From Flammeovirgaceae bacterium UBA5008 (lineage in GTDB: Bacteria; Bacteroidota; Bacteroidia; Cytophagales; Cyclobacteriaceae): 64,000 nt of DNA. The stretch spans positions 218,934-282,933 of the forward strand of contig DGYK01000063.1 in the NCBI GenBank assembly GCA_002398365.1. Direction: 5' to 3'. The position numbers were made by a program, and so were the translations under genes. Every line of letters begins with the position of its first letter. The first letter of the stretch is position 1. This document shows, one piece after another, positions 34,939 to 43,388 of the stretch. The notes beneath the pieces are model-generated. The model made no database searches. It was not told the DNA's origin and saw only the letters and a program-made list of their open reading frames with translations.

Positions 34939-35418
34939 CTACTGCCTGATTATACTGGTGCCAATCATTTTAATTTTTCCTGAAAGAGAAATTATTTGAC
35001 CATTTTCGATGGCGTTTAAATTGTCGTTGCTGACATTCACCTGAATGTTCAAGGCATTGCCATCAATAACAAGATCTCCGGTAACTATTTTGGTGTTTGG
35101 TTTTGTTTGCTGCTTTAATGAAACAACGTATGATTTGTTTTGTGGAATCTCAGCTGTCATGTTTCCAGTATACTCTCGATCAAAGTCTGGTGTACCGGTT
35201 ATCTTGATATTCACGTCTGAACCATTTCTACTGATAGAAACTTTGGCATTACTTAGGTAACGTAATTTTGTGAAAAGTTCATCAGAAACTTGGATCTGGC
35301 CTAGAAACATTCCCAAATCAGAACTGATAGGCCTCGCAGCATCGCTAGTATTACAAGAAGGTGAAAGAATACTCAAGGGAAGCAACAAAAGGGCAGTAAC
35401 AAAGTGGTTTTTTTTCAT
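34939..35418 (-). CDS. Lipoprotein of unknown function
   Basis: The preferred start is the ATG at 35416-35418, because it gives MKKNHFVTALLLLPLSILSPSC, a lipoprotein signal with the lipobox Cys at residue 22; the open frame extends 60 codons further upstream without a plausible start. The mature ~137 residues look like one or two small beta-sandwiches (AKVSISRNGSDVNIKITG, GDLVIDGNALNIQVNVSN). No family is recognised. Confidence 0.7.
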   Translation of the reverse strand: MKKNHFVTALLLLPLSILSPSCNTSDAARPISSDLGMFLGQIQVSDELFTKLRYLSNAKVSISRNGSDVNIKITGTPDFDREYTGNMTAEIPQNKSYVVSLKQQTKPNTKIVTGDLVIDGNALNIQVNVSNDNLNAIENGQIISLSGKIKMIGTSIIRQ

Positions 35419-35644
35419 TTTAGTACTTTTTGCGTTCGATAGAAATAGGTTATACTGGGTATGTTTCGAGCGAAAATTACTTGCACTTGATTGCGTACCA
35501 ATACCACTAAATGGATGATTTTTACATATCTCCCATTGTGCGCAGAGATCAACAGTTGCAGATAGCACTTTCTTGCAAACTATAAGACTAGAAATCAACT
35601 TTAAGAATGAGTTGCTTGTATGACTTTGCGCCAGTTATAATTCA

Positions 35645-37063
35645 TCATTCCTTTACAATTGGCAGGCAGCTGGTGCTGAGTTTGTTATTCGGATCATTAA
35701 TAAAATCTATCATCACTTGGGTAACACAATTGCCAAACACGCCATGCCCCTGCGCATCTAGAACAAACAATTTTACATTCCGTAGTGTCTCCTTGTAAAT
35801 GAACCCATTTTTTGGGGGGGTAACAGGGTCATATTTGTTTACAAAAATCAATGTCGGTATAGCAGAGGATTTAAGTTTCCTTTCTTCCGCTGATATTACT
35901 TTTGTATGCCAATCTCTCGAGGCTTTGTAAAGTGAAGTAAAAAAGCCAAGCTTTGCGGGTAAGTTTGGCAAGGCTGAATACAAACTATCAAAGTAAGCTC
36001 CTACTCTGGTTTCGTCATACTCTTCGTTTCTACCAGTAGATAAGAACAGAGAAAGGTTTAAACTATTGACAAAACCTATCAGGAATTGCTGCGAAGTATT
36101 TAAGCTGCTAACGTCTCTCTCTTTAATGGCTTTAATGAATGCAGGTACGCTTGTTTTAGAAGTGGGCGCGTACAGCTGGTAGCGTAACATAAACAACGCA
36201 TCTTGCGGATTTACATAAAACGGATTGCCACCAATTGTTAGCTGAATTGGGTTTTTATCAAGCATTTGTAATCCTTCAAAATAGTCTTTTCGAAGTGTGG
36301 GATAATTGCTTTTATAATTCAGATCACCTTCACAAAACATAAATATTTTTTCAAGTCCATCATTGTAATTTTTCATTCGCAAAGACAAAAAATCGTCTTC
36401 TAAAATGGCAGGCGCATCGGCAATAACAGAGCTAATTTTTTTGGGGAACCTATCCATTACTACGCGTGCTAGCCGAGTGCCATATGATTCACCGTATAGT
36501 ACATATTTCTGATAGCCTAAGTTTTCCATTAGGAAATTTACATCGGCTGCATTTTGCGAAGTAATGTAATGTTCCAATTGAATTCCTTGATCGATACATT
36601 TCCTCTTGTACATCGCAAGGGTATCTCGTATCAATTGAAACTCCTGATCAATATTGAAATCGCCAGCCAGTATTTTAAAAATACCCACATCAGGGTTGGG
36701 CAATGCACTGGAGTGCCCAATCCCTCGCTGGTCAAACACAATTAAATCTCTTTCTTGTCGAAGTAGATTATCCGTCCATCGCTCTACATTCCTTAAGGCT
36801 TCTGCACCAGGTCCTCCATTTAGTAGAATGATCGGGGGTTTACTTTTATCCTTGTTGAGTGCATGTAAAATAGCGTAGGCGATTGATATCTTTTTCCCAT
36901 TGGGATTGTCATGGTCTTCGGGAACATCTATATATCCACATGTAATACCTTCTCTTTTTTCAGGTCTTATATAATCGCAAGGCTTTGTTCTCAACTGAAC
37001 ACTTTGGCTAAACGATGGAAGCAGTAGGCTTAGATTGAGCAATAATAGAAGGTGCTGTTTCAT
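35645..37063 (-). CDS. Exported alpha/beta-hydrolase of the tripeptidyl aminopeptidase type
   Basis: A 472-residue protein with a Sec signal peptide (MKQHLLLLLNLSLLLPSFSQ). The oxyanion region is PIILLNGGPGAEA, VFDQRGIGHSS follows, and the nucleophile elbow is GESYG. The acid is likely the Asp of VNKYDPVTPP and the base the His of DAQGHGVFGNC, in a C-terminal TAP-like domain. These are S33-type peptidases that release short peptides or prolyl residues. The gene is followed on the same strand by no close partner, but a SusC/SusD locus lies 2 kb upstream. Confidence 0.9.
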   Translation of the reverse strand: MKQHLLLLLNLSLLLPSFSQSVQLRTKPCDYIRPEKREGITCGYIDVPEDHDNPNGKKISIAYAILHALNKDKSKPPIILLNGGPGAEALRNVERWTDNLLRQERDLIVFDQRGIGHSSALPNPDVGIFKILAGDFNIDQEFQLIRDTLAMYKRKCIDQGIQLEHYITSQNAADVNFLMENLGYQKYVLYGESYGTRLARVVMDRFPKKISSVIADAPAILEDDFLSLRMKNYNDGLEKIFMFCEGDLNYKSNYPTLRKDYFEGLQMLDKNPIQLTIGGNPFYVNPQDALFMLRYQLYAPTSKTSVPAFIKAIKERDVSSLNTSQQFLIGFVNSLNLSLFLSTGRNEEYDETRVGAYFDSLYSALPNLPAKLGFFTSLYKASRDWHTKVISAEERKLKSSAIPTLIFVNKYDPVTPPKNGFIYKETLRNVKLFVLDAQGHGVFGNCVTQVMIDFINDPNNKLSTSCLPIVKE

Positions 37064-37090
37064 AGTATACTTTTTATTGAGTGGCGTCTA

Positions 37091-37795
37091 TCAAGTGAGT
37101 GGTAGTCGAATGAACCAGTTCACGAAAGCATTCCAATGGGGAAGTTGAACATGAAATAGAATTATGAAGTAGGAAACGATGTACAAGCCCATCGTAAAGG
37201 GAAAAATCCATTTACCCTCTAGGTGCTTTCTTTCCAGATAAATCAACAGCAGCAGAAGCAATAGGACGCAGGCCATCGTCAAATAGTACGAATTTGGAAA
37301 TGAGACATTTGCGTTACTAATCAGTCGAATCATGGGTGGTTCAATAAAAGCGATCCCTGTAACAACCATCCCCCTTGCATGGATCTGCGTGTTGGTGAGA
37401 TTAAAAATAGCAATGCCATAACCAGTGGTTAAAATCAATAGATCTTTGAATGGAATGAAAATGGACATGTCCAAGTCTTTTTCAGTTGCCAAATGCCGGT
37501 GATGGGTTAGAAGAATAACTGAAACAATGAGCAGCGGAAACAAAACATATGAAAATTTCCCGATCGTTTTGTGCAGCGCAAATCGCTTTGCTTTCATCAA
37601 CATGGGCTGAGCAACCAGAGCGATCATCCACAAGCAAACAACTGCTGCGTGGAAGTGAAAATAAAAATTGAAATTAGCAGAGTCATTAAAAAAATGGGAG
37701 AAATACGATGGCCAAAAACCTAAGAGGGCAAGGAGTAGAATCCCGGCAAAGGCATATCCTGCATTTTTAAATGACGATTTTGTCTTCAATTCCAT
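37091..37795 (-). CDS. Membrane protein with His-rich helices (DUF2306-like)
   Basis: A 234-residue protein with about seven hydrophobic helices. The pairs FYFHFHAAVVCLWMIALVAQP and RFALHKTIGKFSYVLFPLL resemble DUF2306/cytochrome-b-like helices, with histidines placed to bind haem. It is upstream of the TAP-type hydrolase (27-base gap) and downstream of the DoxX-type gene (18-base gap), so the three are probably one transcript. Confidence 0.7.
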   Translation of the reverse strand: MELKTKSSFKNAGYAFAGILLLALLGFWPSYFSHFFNDSANFNFYFHFHAAVVCLWMIALVAQPMLMKAKRFALHKTIGKFSYVLFPLLIVSVILLTHHRHLATEKDLDMSIFIPFKDLLILTTGYGIAIFNLTNTQIHARGMVVTGIAFIEPPMIRLISNANVSFPNSYYLTMACVLLLLLLLIYLERKHLEGKWIFPFTMGLYIVSYFIILFHVQLPHWNAFVNWFIRLPLT

Positions 37796-37813
37796 CTTGC
37801 TTACGCGAAAAAA

Positions 37814-38203
37814 TTACGAAGCACGATTTCTAGTAAAGCCTTCAGGATACATAATGAACACCAGCATATTAATCAATACTACGTTATACTCTATTCCGTT
37901 TCTTCCCCCGCCCACTACAAACCAACCGTCTTTCAAATGCACTAAGGCAATACCCATTACCAGAATAAAGATGACCACTATGCAAGATGGTTTGATGTAT
38001 TTGTTCAATATCAACAGTATTGCACAGACTATATGCGAAAGTTTGATAAGCCAGGCAAGAGGCACCCCCAGAGGGGCAAACCCATTTTGGTTTAGAAACA
38101 GGTTACCGAATAAGTTAACATCACCTGTTATAATACTAGGAATACCATGGGTCAAAAGCACGATAGCAATTGTAGCCCGTAAGAGAAATGTGTGGGTTAT
38201 CAT
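37814..38203 (-). CDS. DoxX-family membrane protein
   Basis: A 129-residue protein with four helices. The DoxX start pattern is clear (LLRATIAIVLLTHGIPSIITGDVNLFG) and the third-helix region (SCIVVIFILVMGIALVHL) is typical. In characterised relatives such proteins are subunits of quinone-linked oxidoreductases, but many are of unknown role. It is the first gene of a leftward group with the His-rich membrane protein and the hydrolase. Confidence 0.85.
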   Translation of the reverse strand: MITHTFLLRATIAIVLLTHGIPSIITGDVNLFGNLFLNQNGFAPLGVPLAWLIKLSHIVCAILLILNKYIKPSCIVVIFILVMGIALVHLKDGWFVVGGGRNGIEYNVVLINMLVFIMYPEGFTRNRAS

Positions 38204-38240
38204 TTAGTCATAATTGAGTTATATTTTAATCATTGGATTT

Positions 38241-38280
38241 AAAAAAAGATTGCCGAAGCACTATTCAGCAATCTTTTTTT
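38241..38280. terminator. Bidirectional rho-independent terminator
   Basis: The arms aaaaaaagattgc (38241-38253) and gcaatcttttttt (38268-38280) are perfectly complementary, with a further gaa/ttc pair inside the loop. T-runs follow the stem in both directions. It ends the SusC/SusD transcript on the minus strand. Confidence 0.88.
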
Positions 38281-38295
38281 AGTCATTGATTGATT

Positions 38296-39939
38296 CTAGT
38301 TTGATCGTGGATTTTTAACAGGAGCGCTTCCTGATGCAGGTGGATTGAATACTAAATCATTATCAGGCACATCCCAATAATCTAAGTAATTGTAATTGAT
38401 TGTGGCATTGGTATTGATTGCCCCAGTAGCACTCAGCACAACGGCACCTGATCTACCTCCACCACTTGATACTGGATCAATAACGCCCCAGCGCCTAGCA
38501 TCGTAAAATGATAAACCTCTAAATGCCAATGCAACTCTTCTCTCAGAACGTAGTTCTTCAACTGCTGCCGTTTGAGAAAGTCCCATAGCCAATGCTGCTA
38601 AACCAGCCCCTTGAAAAGTTCGTACTGTGTTGATGATCGAAATCCCTTGATCAATGTTAGACTGCCCACCTAGCCGAATGTAAGCTTCTGCTTTCATCAA
38701 TTCATTTTCTTCATAGGTGCCCGCCAAGAAAGCTTCGCCTTGACCAGCCGTTCTGTTGGCGTAAATAATGGCATTACCACCGAGTGCCGTTCCTCCGCTC
38801 ACTAACCGATAACGTGTATTAAAAATGGTACCTCTATCCGAATTGCCGAGCCATCTGCCACCCACAACAGGTGTTTCAAAATTTTTAGCAAGGCGGTTGT
38901 CGCCTGGTCTAAAATCTTGAATTAAGCGTTCGCTGATTTTGTAAGTGACCGCTGAAGGATCTCCGGCTGCCACTAAGGCTACTGTTCCAATGGTTGAAGA
39001 CATAAAATCTCCAGTTGCATTGGATCTTCCCGTAAATACATTGGTGGTTGAAAGTATGCCCGCATTGGTGAGCGAGATGATTTCGTTCCATTGAGTCGAG
39101 GTCATAGCGCTGACTTTTGTATTCACTAAAATATTACGGGCTTTCATCGTACTGATGTTCCGCTTGAACATGTCAATGGTTGGCGACACACCCCTGCCCA
39201 CTTGGTTGATGTTTGGTATTACGCGTGAAATAGTCGAGGTATAGTCTGCCACCACAGTAATGGCATTTAAAGCCGCTACCGCTTTATCATAATTAGAATT
39301 TGATTCAGCAATGATATCTTCTTTGCTTTTGTAATTCGGATTGGTCTTTCCGGGAACATCTGTAATAACACCGGCATAGTACATCGAACCTATCCTTCCA
39401 TATGCCCAACCCTTCCACCAAAAAGCCCACGCCCGTAGCGTATTCCTTTTTGATTCTTGGTCTCCCGAAAACGTAATTTTATCTACATTAACTAAGATTG
39501 TATTACACAGGTTGATTGCATTGTACATATAAGCCCATTCGTACACAACGGGGCTTTGATCAGCAAAACTATTTTGATTTGCAAAACGCAAAAGCCCTAC
39601 TTGAGTTTTAGGATTCGCTGGGTTCTGCACTTTGGTGCCGTTATCTAACGTAACCTCATCAGGCATTATCAACTGATTGATGTATACATTGGCCGCCTCG
39701 CATCCGATCACGTCACCCATTCCTTCGTGGTAGGCCAGCACATCGTTCAAAAGTGTTCCTTGGAAGCCTCCATATTTCAACCCACGAAAACCATCTGCGT
39801 AAATTCCTTGGCTTAAGGCTAAAATATTGTTTTCAGAATTAACATCTGCAGTGGGTTGGTTTGGATTTCTTACATCAAGCTGGTCTGCGCAAGAAGCAAA
39901 TAGAATCAGCGCGAAAATGATTAATATCTTGTTTCTCAT
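38296..39939 (-). CDS. SusD/RagB-family outer-membrane lipoprotein
   Basis: A 547-residue surface lipoprotein with signal MRNKILIIFALILFASC (lipobox Cys17). The mature part has SusD features: the helical first half (NNILALSQGIYADGF, VYEWAYMYNAINLCNTILVNVD, KRNTLRAWAFWWKGWAYGRIG) and the typical ending with ELMKAEAYIRLGG, RTVRTFQ-like turn and EELRSERRVALAFRGLSFYDARRWG. SusD caps the SusC transporter and binds the substrate. It lies 11 bases after the SusC gene. The nutrient is unknown. Confidence 0.95.
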   Translation of the reverse strand: MRNKILIIFALILFASCADQLDVRNPNQPTADVNSENNILALSQGIYADGFRGLKYGGFQGTLLNDVLAYHEGMGDVIGCEAANVYINQLIMPDEVTLDNGTKVQNPANPKTQVGLLRFANQNSFADQSPVVYEWAYMYNAINLCNTILVNVDKITFSGDQESKRNTLRAWAFWWKGWAYGRIGSMYYAGVITDVPGKTNPNYKSKEDIIAESNSNYDKAVAALNAITVVADYTSTISRVIPNINQVGRGVSPTIDMFKRNISTMKARNILVNTKVSAMTSTQWNEIISLTNAGILSTTNVFTGRSNATGDFMSSTIGTVALVAAGDPSAVTYKISERLIQDFRPGDNRLAKNFETPVVGGRWLGNSDRGTIFNTRYRLVSGGTALGGNAIIYANRTAGQGEAFLAGTYEENELMKAEAYIRLGGQSNIDQGISIINTVRTFQGAGLAALAMGLSQTAAVEELRSERRVALAFRGLSFYDARRWGVIDPVSSGGGRSGAVVLSATGAINTNATINYNYLDYWDVPDNDLVFNPPASGSAPVKNPRSN

Positions 39940-39950
39940 ATTTTCAATAG

Positions 39951-42900
39951 TTAAAATCCGATGTTCAGTGTGAGTTGATATGATTTGGGATTTGGCAGCG
40001 TGCTATGATCAACACCTCTGTCAAAGGCAGAATTGTTGGCACCTGAACTCACTTCCGGGTCAAAGCCTGTATAGTCTGTCAAAGTCCAAAGATTGCGCCC
40101 GCCAAGAATCAATTGTAACTTGTTGAAACCTGGAATATTGAAGAGTTTATCAAAATCCAAACCAACAGCTATATTTCTCAACCTCAAGAAAGTTGCTTCT
40201 TCATAGAAGTAATCCTTTGTACCGTTAAAGGCGCCAGCTTGGTACACTCCCCTGTAAAAGGCCGTAAATGCACCCGTCTCACCATCAATGGTAATAGGCT
40301 TTTCATAATCGCTTGAGATCCCATCGCGATACATCCACGATTTGGTCTGATTATAGAGATGGCTTTTGTAAACCCAGTCTAGTTGAATGGACAAGGTCAA
40401 GAAATTTTTGTACGTCAGATCTTGAATAAATGACATGTTGAATTTAGGAAACGCATTACCAAGACTGTACAACTTGTTAGTGGCATAAGGTTGTTTAGTT
40501 GTTTTATCAACCACATAACCATTGCTCGCTACAACCGCATTTGCTTGTTGGGCGGGGGTAAGCCAAGCCACACCATTTTCATCGGTTTGGCCAACGGAGC
40601 GAAGCATTACATATCCGTATAACTGTCCTACTGCCTCGCCTGCTCGAAGAACATAGTTAGAACTACCTGCATTGGATAGAACAACAACCTGCCCATTTCC
40701 TTTTACTGACGTAATTTCAGAATACTGTCTTCCAAAATTGGTTGTAAAATTCCAATTAAGCTTAGATCCTGAATAGACTGGAGTGCTTAGCGTAAATTGA
40801 AAACCATTTGAGGCAAGCGAGAACGCATTGTCCTTTACTGTACCTATGCCTGATGAAGGGGCCGCATCAACATCATAAATAGCATTTTTTGTGCTTCGAT
40901 TCCAAAGTGTAGCTGACAAGCTAAGGGTTTTAAACCAGTTGCCTTTGCCTAGGTCTAAGTTTATATCTGTACCAAACTCTGTTTCTTCTGAAACTTCAAC
41001 CTCTAAATTTGGATTGCTTTGCCCAGCGGGGTATTCGAAAGAGACACCTGATCCAAATACTCTTGTGTTCAACGTCACATATCGATCAAATGGACGTGGT
41101 TGAATCCCTGCTTGCCCCCATGCGCCACGCAGTTTAAACTCCAAAATGGTTTTAGACAATCCGGAGTTATCCCAAAAACCTAAACCCGACAGACGTAGAT
41201 AACCATCTGCACGAGGAAAAGTGAATGGCTTTGATCCTGCACCGAATGCGGAGGAATAGTCACTCCTAAAACCAACTGAAAGCCCAACAAAATCATCGTA
41301 ATCAAAGCGTTGATTGAGTAAATAACCATAGGTAATGAACGGCTGAGTAAAGTCACGGTCAATTCTGAATGTATTTGCTTGAGCTCCTGTATAAGGTTTA
41401 AATGTGGGTAGATTTAGACCGTAAGATATGTCGTCTTTAAAGTCATCTCTTCGATAATCAAACAATGCTAACGTGGTTGATCTTAATGGGAAGTTTAACT
41501 TTAGGTCATCTTTAAAATCCACCACACCGTTGATAGACGCAATGAAATTTTGGAAAACATTACGATCTCTTCGATTAACAATTTCACCTCCTGTTGTACT
41601 ATTAAAGATAGACACAAATGAAGATGGAGAATTGATAATATTGCGCACAGATGATTGGTTATCAATTACAATCTTCTCTTCCGCGTTTCGATAGTTAATA
41701 CCATATTTTGCACTTAGCTCAATGTATTTTGGAAACTTGTAAGTAAGTGAAAGATTTTGCAACACATCTACCTTGTTGTATTGACGATCACTAAATTGAT
41801 AACGGTAGTTTGGATTTCTGCCATTTACACCTGCGGCATCGCCCAATCTGAATCCATAGTTGCCGTCAATATCGCGAGCTTCGTAGTCGGCAAAGGGGCG
41901 CGTGTTTAATAGATTATAAATCACGCTACCTCCTCCAAAGCCGGGAGTATTAAAGAAATTGATCGTGTTTTTAGTGTATACCAATTGAGTAACCGTCCTC
42001 AATTCAAGACCTTTTGCAATTTCAAAACCTAGATTGGCCGTAAAGTTGGTTCTATCATTATATCCGTCACCTTTGAAATTACTTTCTTGCCTATTGTTAG
42101 AAACTGCAATACTGAAATCTGATTTATCTCGCCCTCCTGATAGAACGATACTGTTGTTTATTGTTTTTGCAGTAGTCAGGTACCTATTTACTTGATCAAT
42201 GTAAGGCAGGTTTGCGGCATACGGCTTGTCAAATTTACCGTTAGGATCAAGTGCATTGTAAACTATGTTTCCAGTAAAGATGCCTGTGTTGGGATTCCAT
42301 GCAATTACATTACCTGACCCATCCACCAGTTCACCAGCTGTATTGGTGGCAAAATTGTGAAGCCTTGATTGTCTTACGTTTCCTGAATTGATTAATTCGT
42401 TAAAAGAAATGCCCGTTGAGATGTCAACATTTACCTTGCCAGCTTTGCCTTTTTTTGTGAAAAGCTGAATGACTCCGTTGGCTCCTTGTGCGCCATAAAT
42501 AGTAGCCGCAGCAGCACCTTGCACCACCTCTACGCGTTCAACTGTATTTAAGTCTATTGAATTTAAATCGGTAGCCCCAAGTTGAACACCATCAACCATA
42601 ATCATGGGTGAAGTAGTTCTGTTAATCGTATTTACACCCCGCAAAAGAATGTTTATCCGCGCACCGGGCGTACCATCTGTACTCGAGATTTGAGCGCCCG
42701 CAATTTTACCAACCAGTGCTTGGTCAATAGAAGCTGTGGGTGCTATGGGCAAGTCTTTGGCACCCACCGACTCTACGGCAATGGCAAGTTTTCGTTTTTC
42801 AGTAGCAATACCTGTACCCGTAACCACAATCTCTGAAAGCTGCGTAACGTCACTAGCCAATTGAATGTCAATTGTTGACCTTCCGTTGACGGGTATCTCT

Positions 42901-43136
42901 ACGGTTTTTAATCCAATAAATGAAACCACCAGCACGGCATCTGAAGGTGCCGAAAGACTATAGATACCGTTGGTATCGGTGACAGTTCCAGTGGTAGTGC
43001 CTTTTAGTAAAACGTTCACTCCTGGCAATGGTGAACTGTCTTCCGCGGACGTAACCTTACCAGACACAATACTCTGTTGTGCCATCAATTTTGGCACGCA
43101 AGCAATAAAGAAGCAAATCAGTAAAATTTTCTTCAT
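39951..43136 (-). CDS. SusC/RagA-family TonB-linked outer-membrane transporter
   Basis: A 1061-residue protein with a Sec signal peptide (MKKILLICFFIACVPKLMAQ). A carboxypeptidase-D-like domain follows (VSGKVTSAEDSSPLPGVNVLLKG), then SusC plug motifs (VVTGTGIATEKRKL, ALVGKIAGAQISS, ILLRGVNTI, PMIMVDGVQLG, VVQGAAAATIYGAQGANGVIQLFTKKG). The remainder is the barrel, ending in Phe (LTLNIGF). There is no N-terminal STN extension, so regulation is not by a FecR system. The divergent propeller kinase gene 252 bases away is the likely regulator. Confidence 0.95.
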   Translation of the reverse strand: MKKILLICFFIACVPKLMAQQSIVSGKVTSAEDSSPLPGVNVLLKGTTTGTVTDTNGIYSLSAPSDAVLVVSFIGLKTVEIPVNGRSTIDIQLASDVTQLSEIVVTGTGIATEKRKLAIAVESVGAKDLPIAPTASIDQALVGKIAGAQISSTDGTPGARINILLRGVNTINRTTSPMIMVDGVQLGATDLNSIDLNTVERVEVVQGAAAATIYGAQGANGVIQLFTKKGKAGKVNVDISTGISFNELINSGNVRQSRLHNFATNTAGELVDGSGNVIAWNPNTGIFTGNIVYNALDPNGKFDKPYAANLPYIDQVNRYLTTAKTINNSIVLSGGRDKSDFSIAVSNNRQESNFKGDGYNDRTNFTANLGFEIAKGLELRTVTQLVYTKNTINFFNTPGFGGGSVIYNLLNTRPFADYEARDIDGNYGFRLGDAAGVNGRNPNYRYQFSDRQYNKVDVLQNLSLTYKFPKYIELSAKYGINYRNAEEKIVIDNQSSVRNIINSPSSFVSIFNSTTGGEIVNRRDRNVFQNFIASINGVVDFKDDLKLNFPLRSTTLALFDYRRDDFKDDISYGLNLPTFKPYTGAQANTFRIDRDFTQPFITYGYLLNQRFDYDDFVGLSVGFRSDYSSAFGAGSKPFTFPRADGYLRLSGLGFWDNSGLSKTILEFKLRGAWGQAGIQPRPFDRYVTLNTRVFGSGVSFEYPAGQSNPNLEVEVSEETEFGTDINLDLGKGNWFKTLSLSATLWNRSTKNAIYDVDAAPSSGIGTVKDNAFSLASNGFQFTLSTPVYSGSKLNWNFTTNFGRQYSEITSVKGNGQVVVLSNAGSSNYVLRAGEAVGQLYGYVMLRSVGQTDENGVAWLTPAQQANAVVASNGYVVDKTTKQPYATNKLYSLGNAFPKFNMSFIQDLTYKNFLTLSIQLDWVYKSHLYNQTKSWMYRDGISSDYEKPITIDGETGAFTAFYRGVYQAGAFNGTKDYFYEEATFLRLRNIAVGLDFDKLFNIPGFNKLQLILGGRNLWTLTDYTGFDPEVSSGANNSAFDRGVDHSTLPNPKSYQLTLNIGF

Positions 43137-43388
43137 ATTTATTATAGGTTTATGTTTAAACTCCCCTTGCCAAATGCAGGCAAGTGTTACTACAAAGAAG
43201 GGAGAGACAGCATTGGAAAGAATGACTTGTCTGGTAGGAATAGTTTAGAAACTAAATAGCCCAATTTGGATCATCTATGGTCGAAAATCTGAGGGCGTTT
43301 TATAAGGATTCAGCAACGTCTTATTCATTTATATCACCCATTTTGGATTATTGTTTTGAATATATATTGCTAGACATTTGAATAATCA

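Noticed and set aside
37668..38207. 179-codon plus-strand open frame
   Set aside because: It overlaps two well-supported membrane protein genes on the other strand and resembles no protein family.
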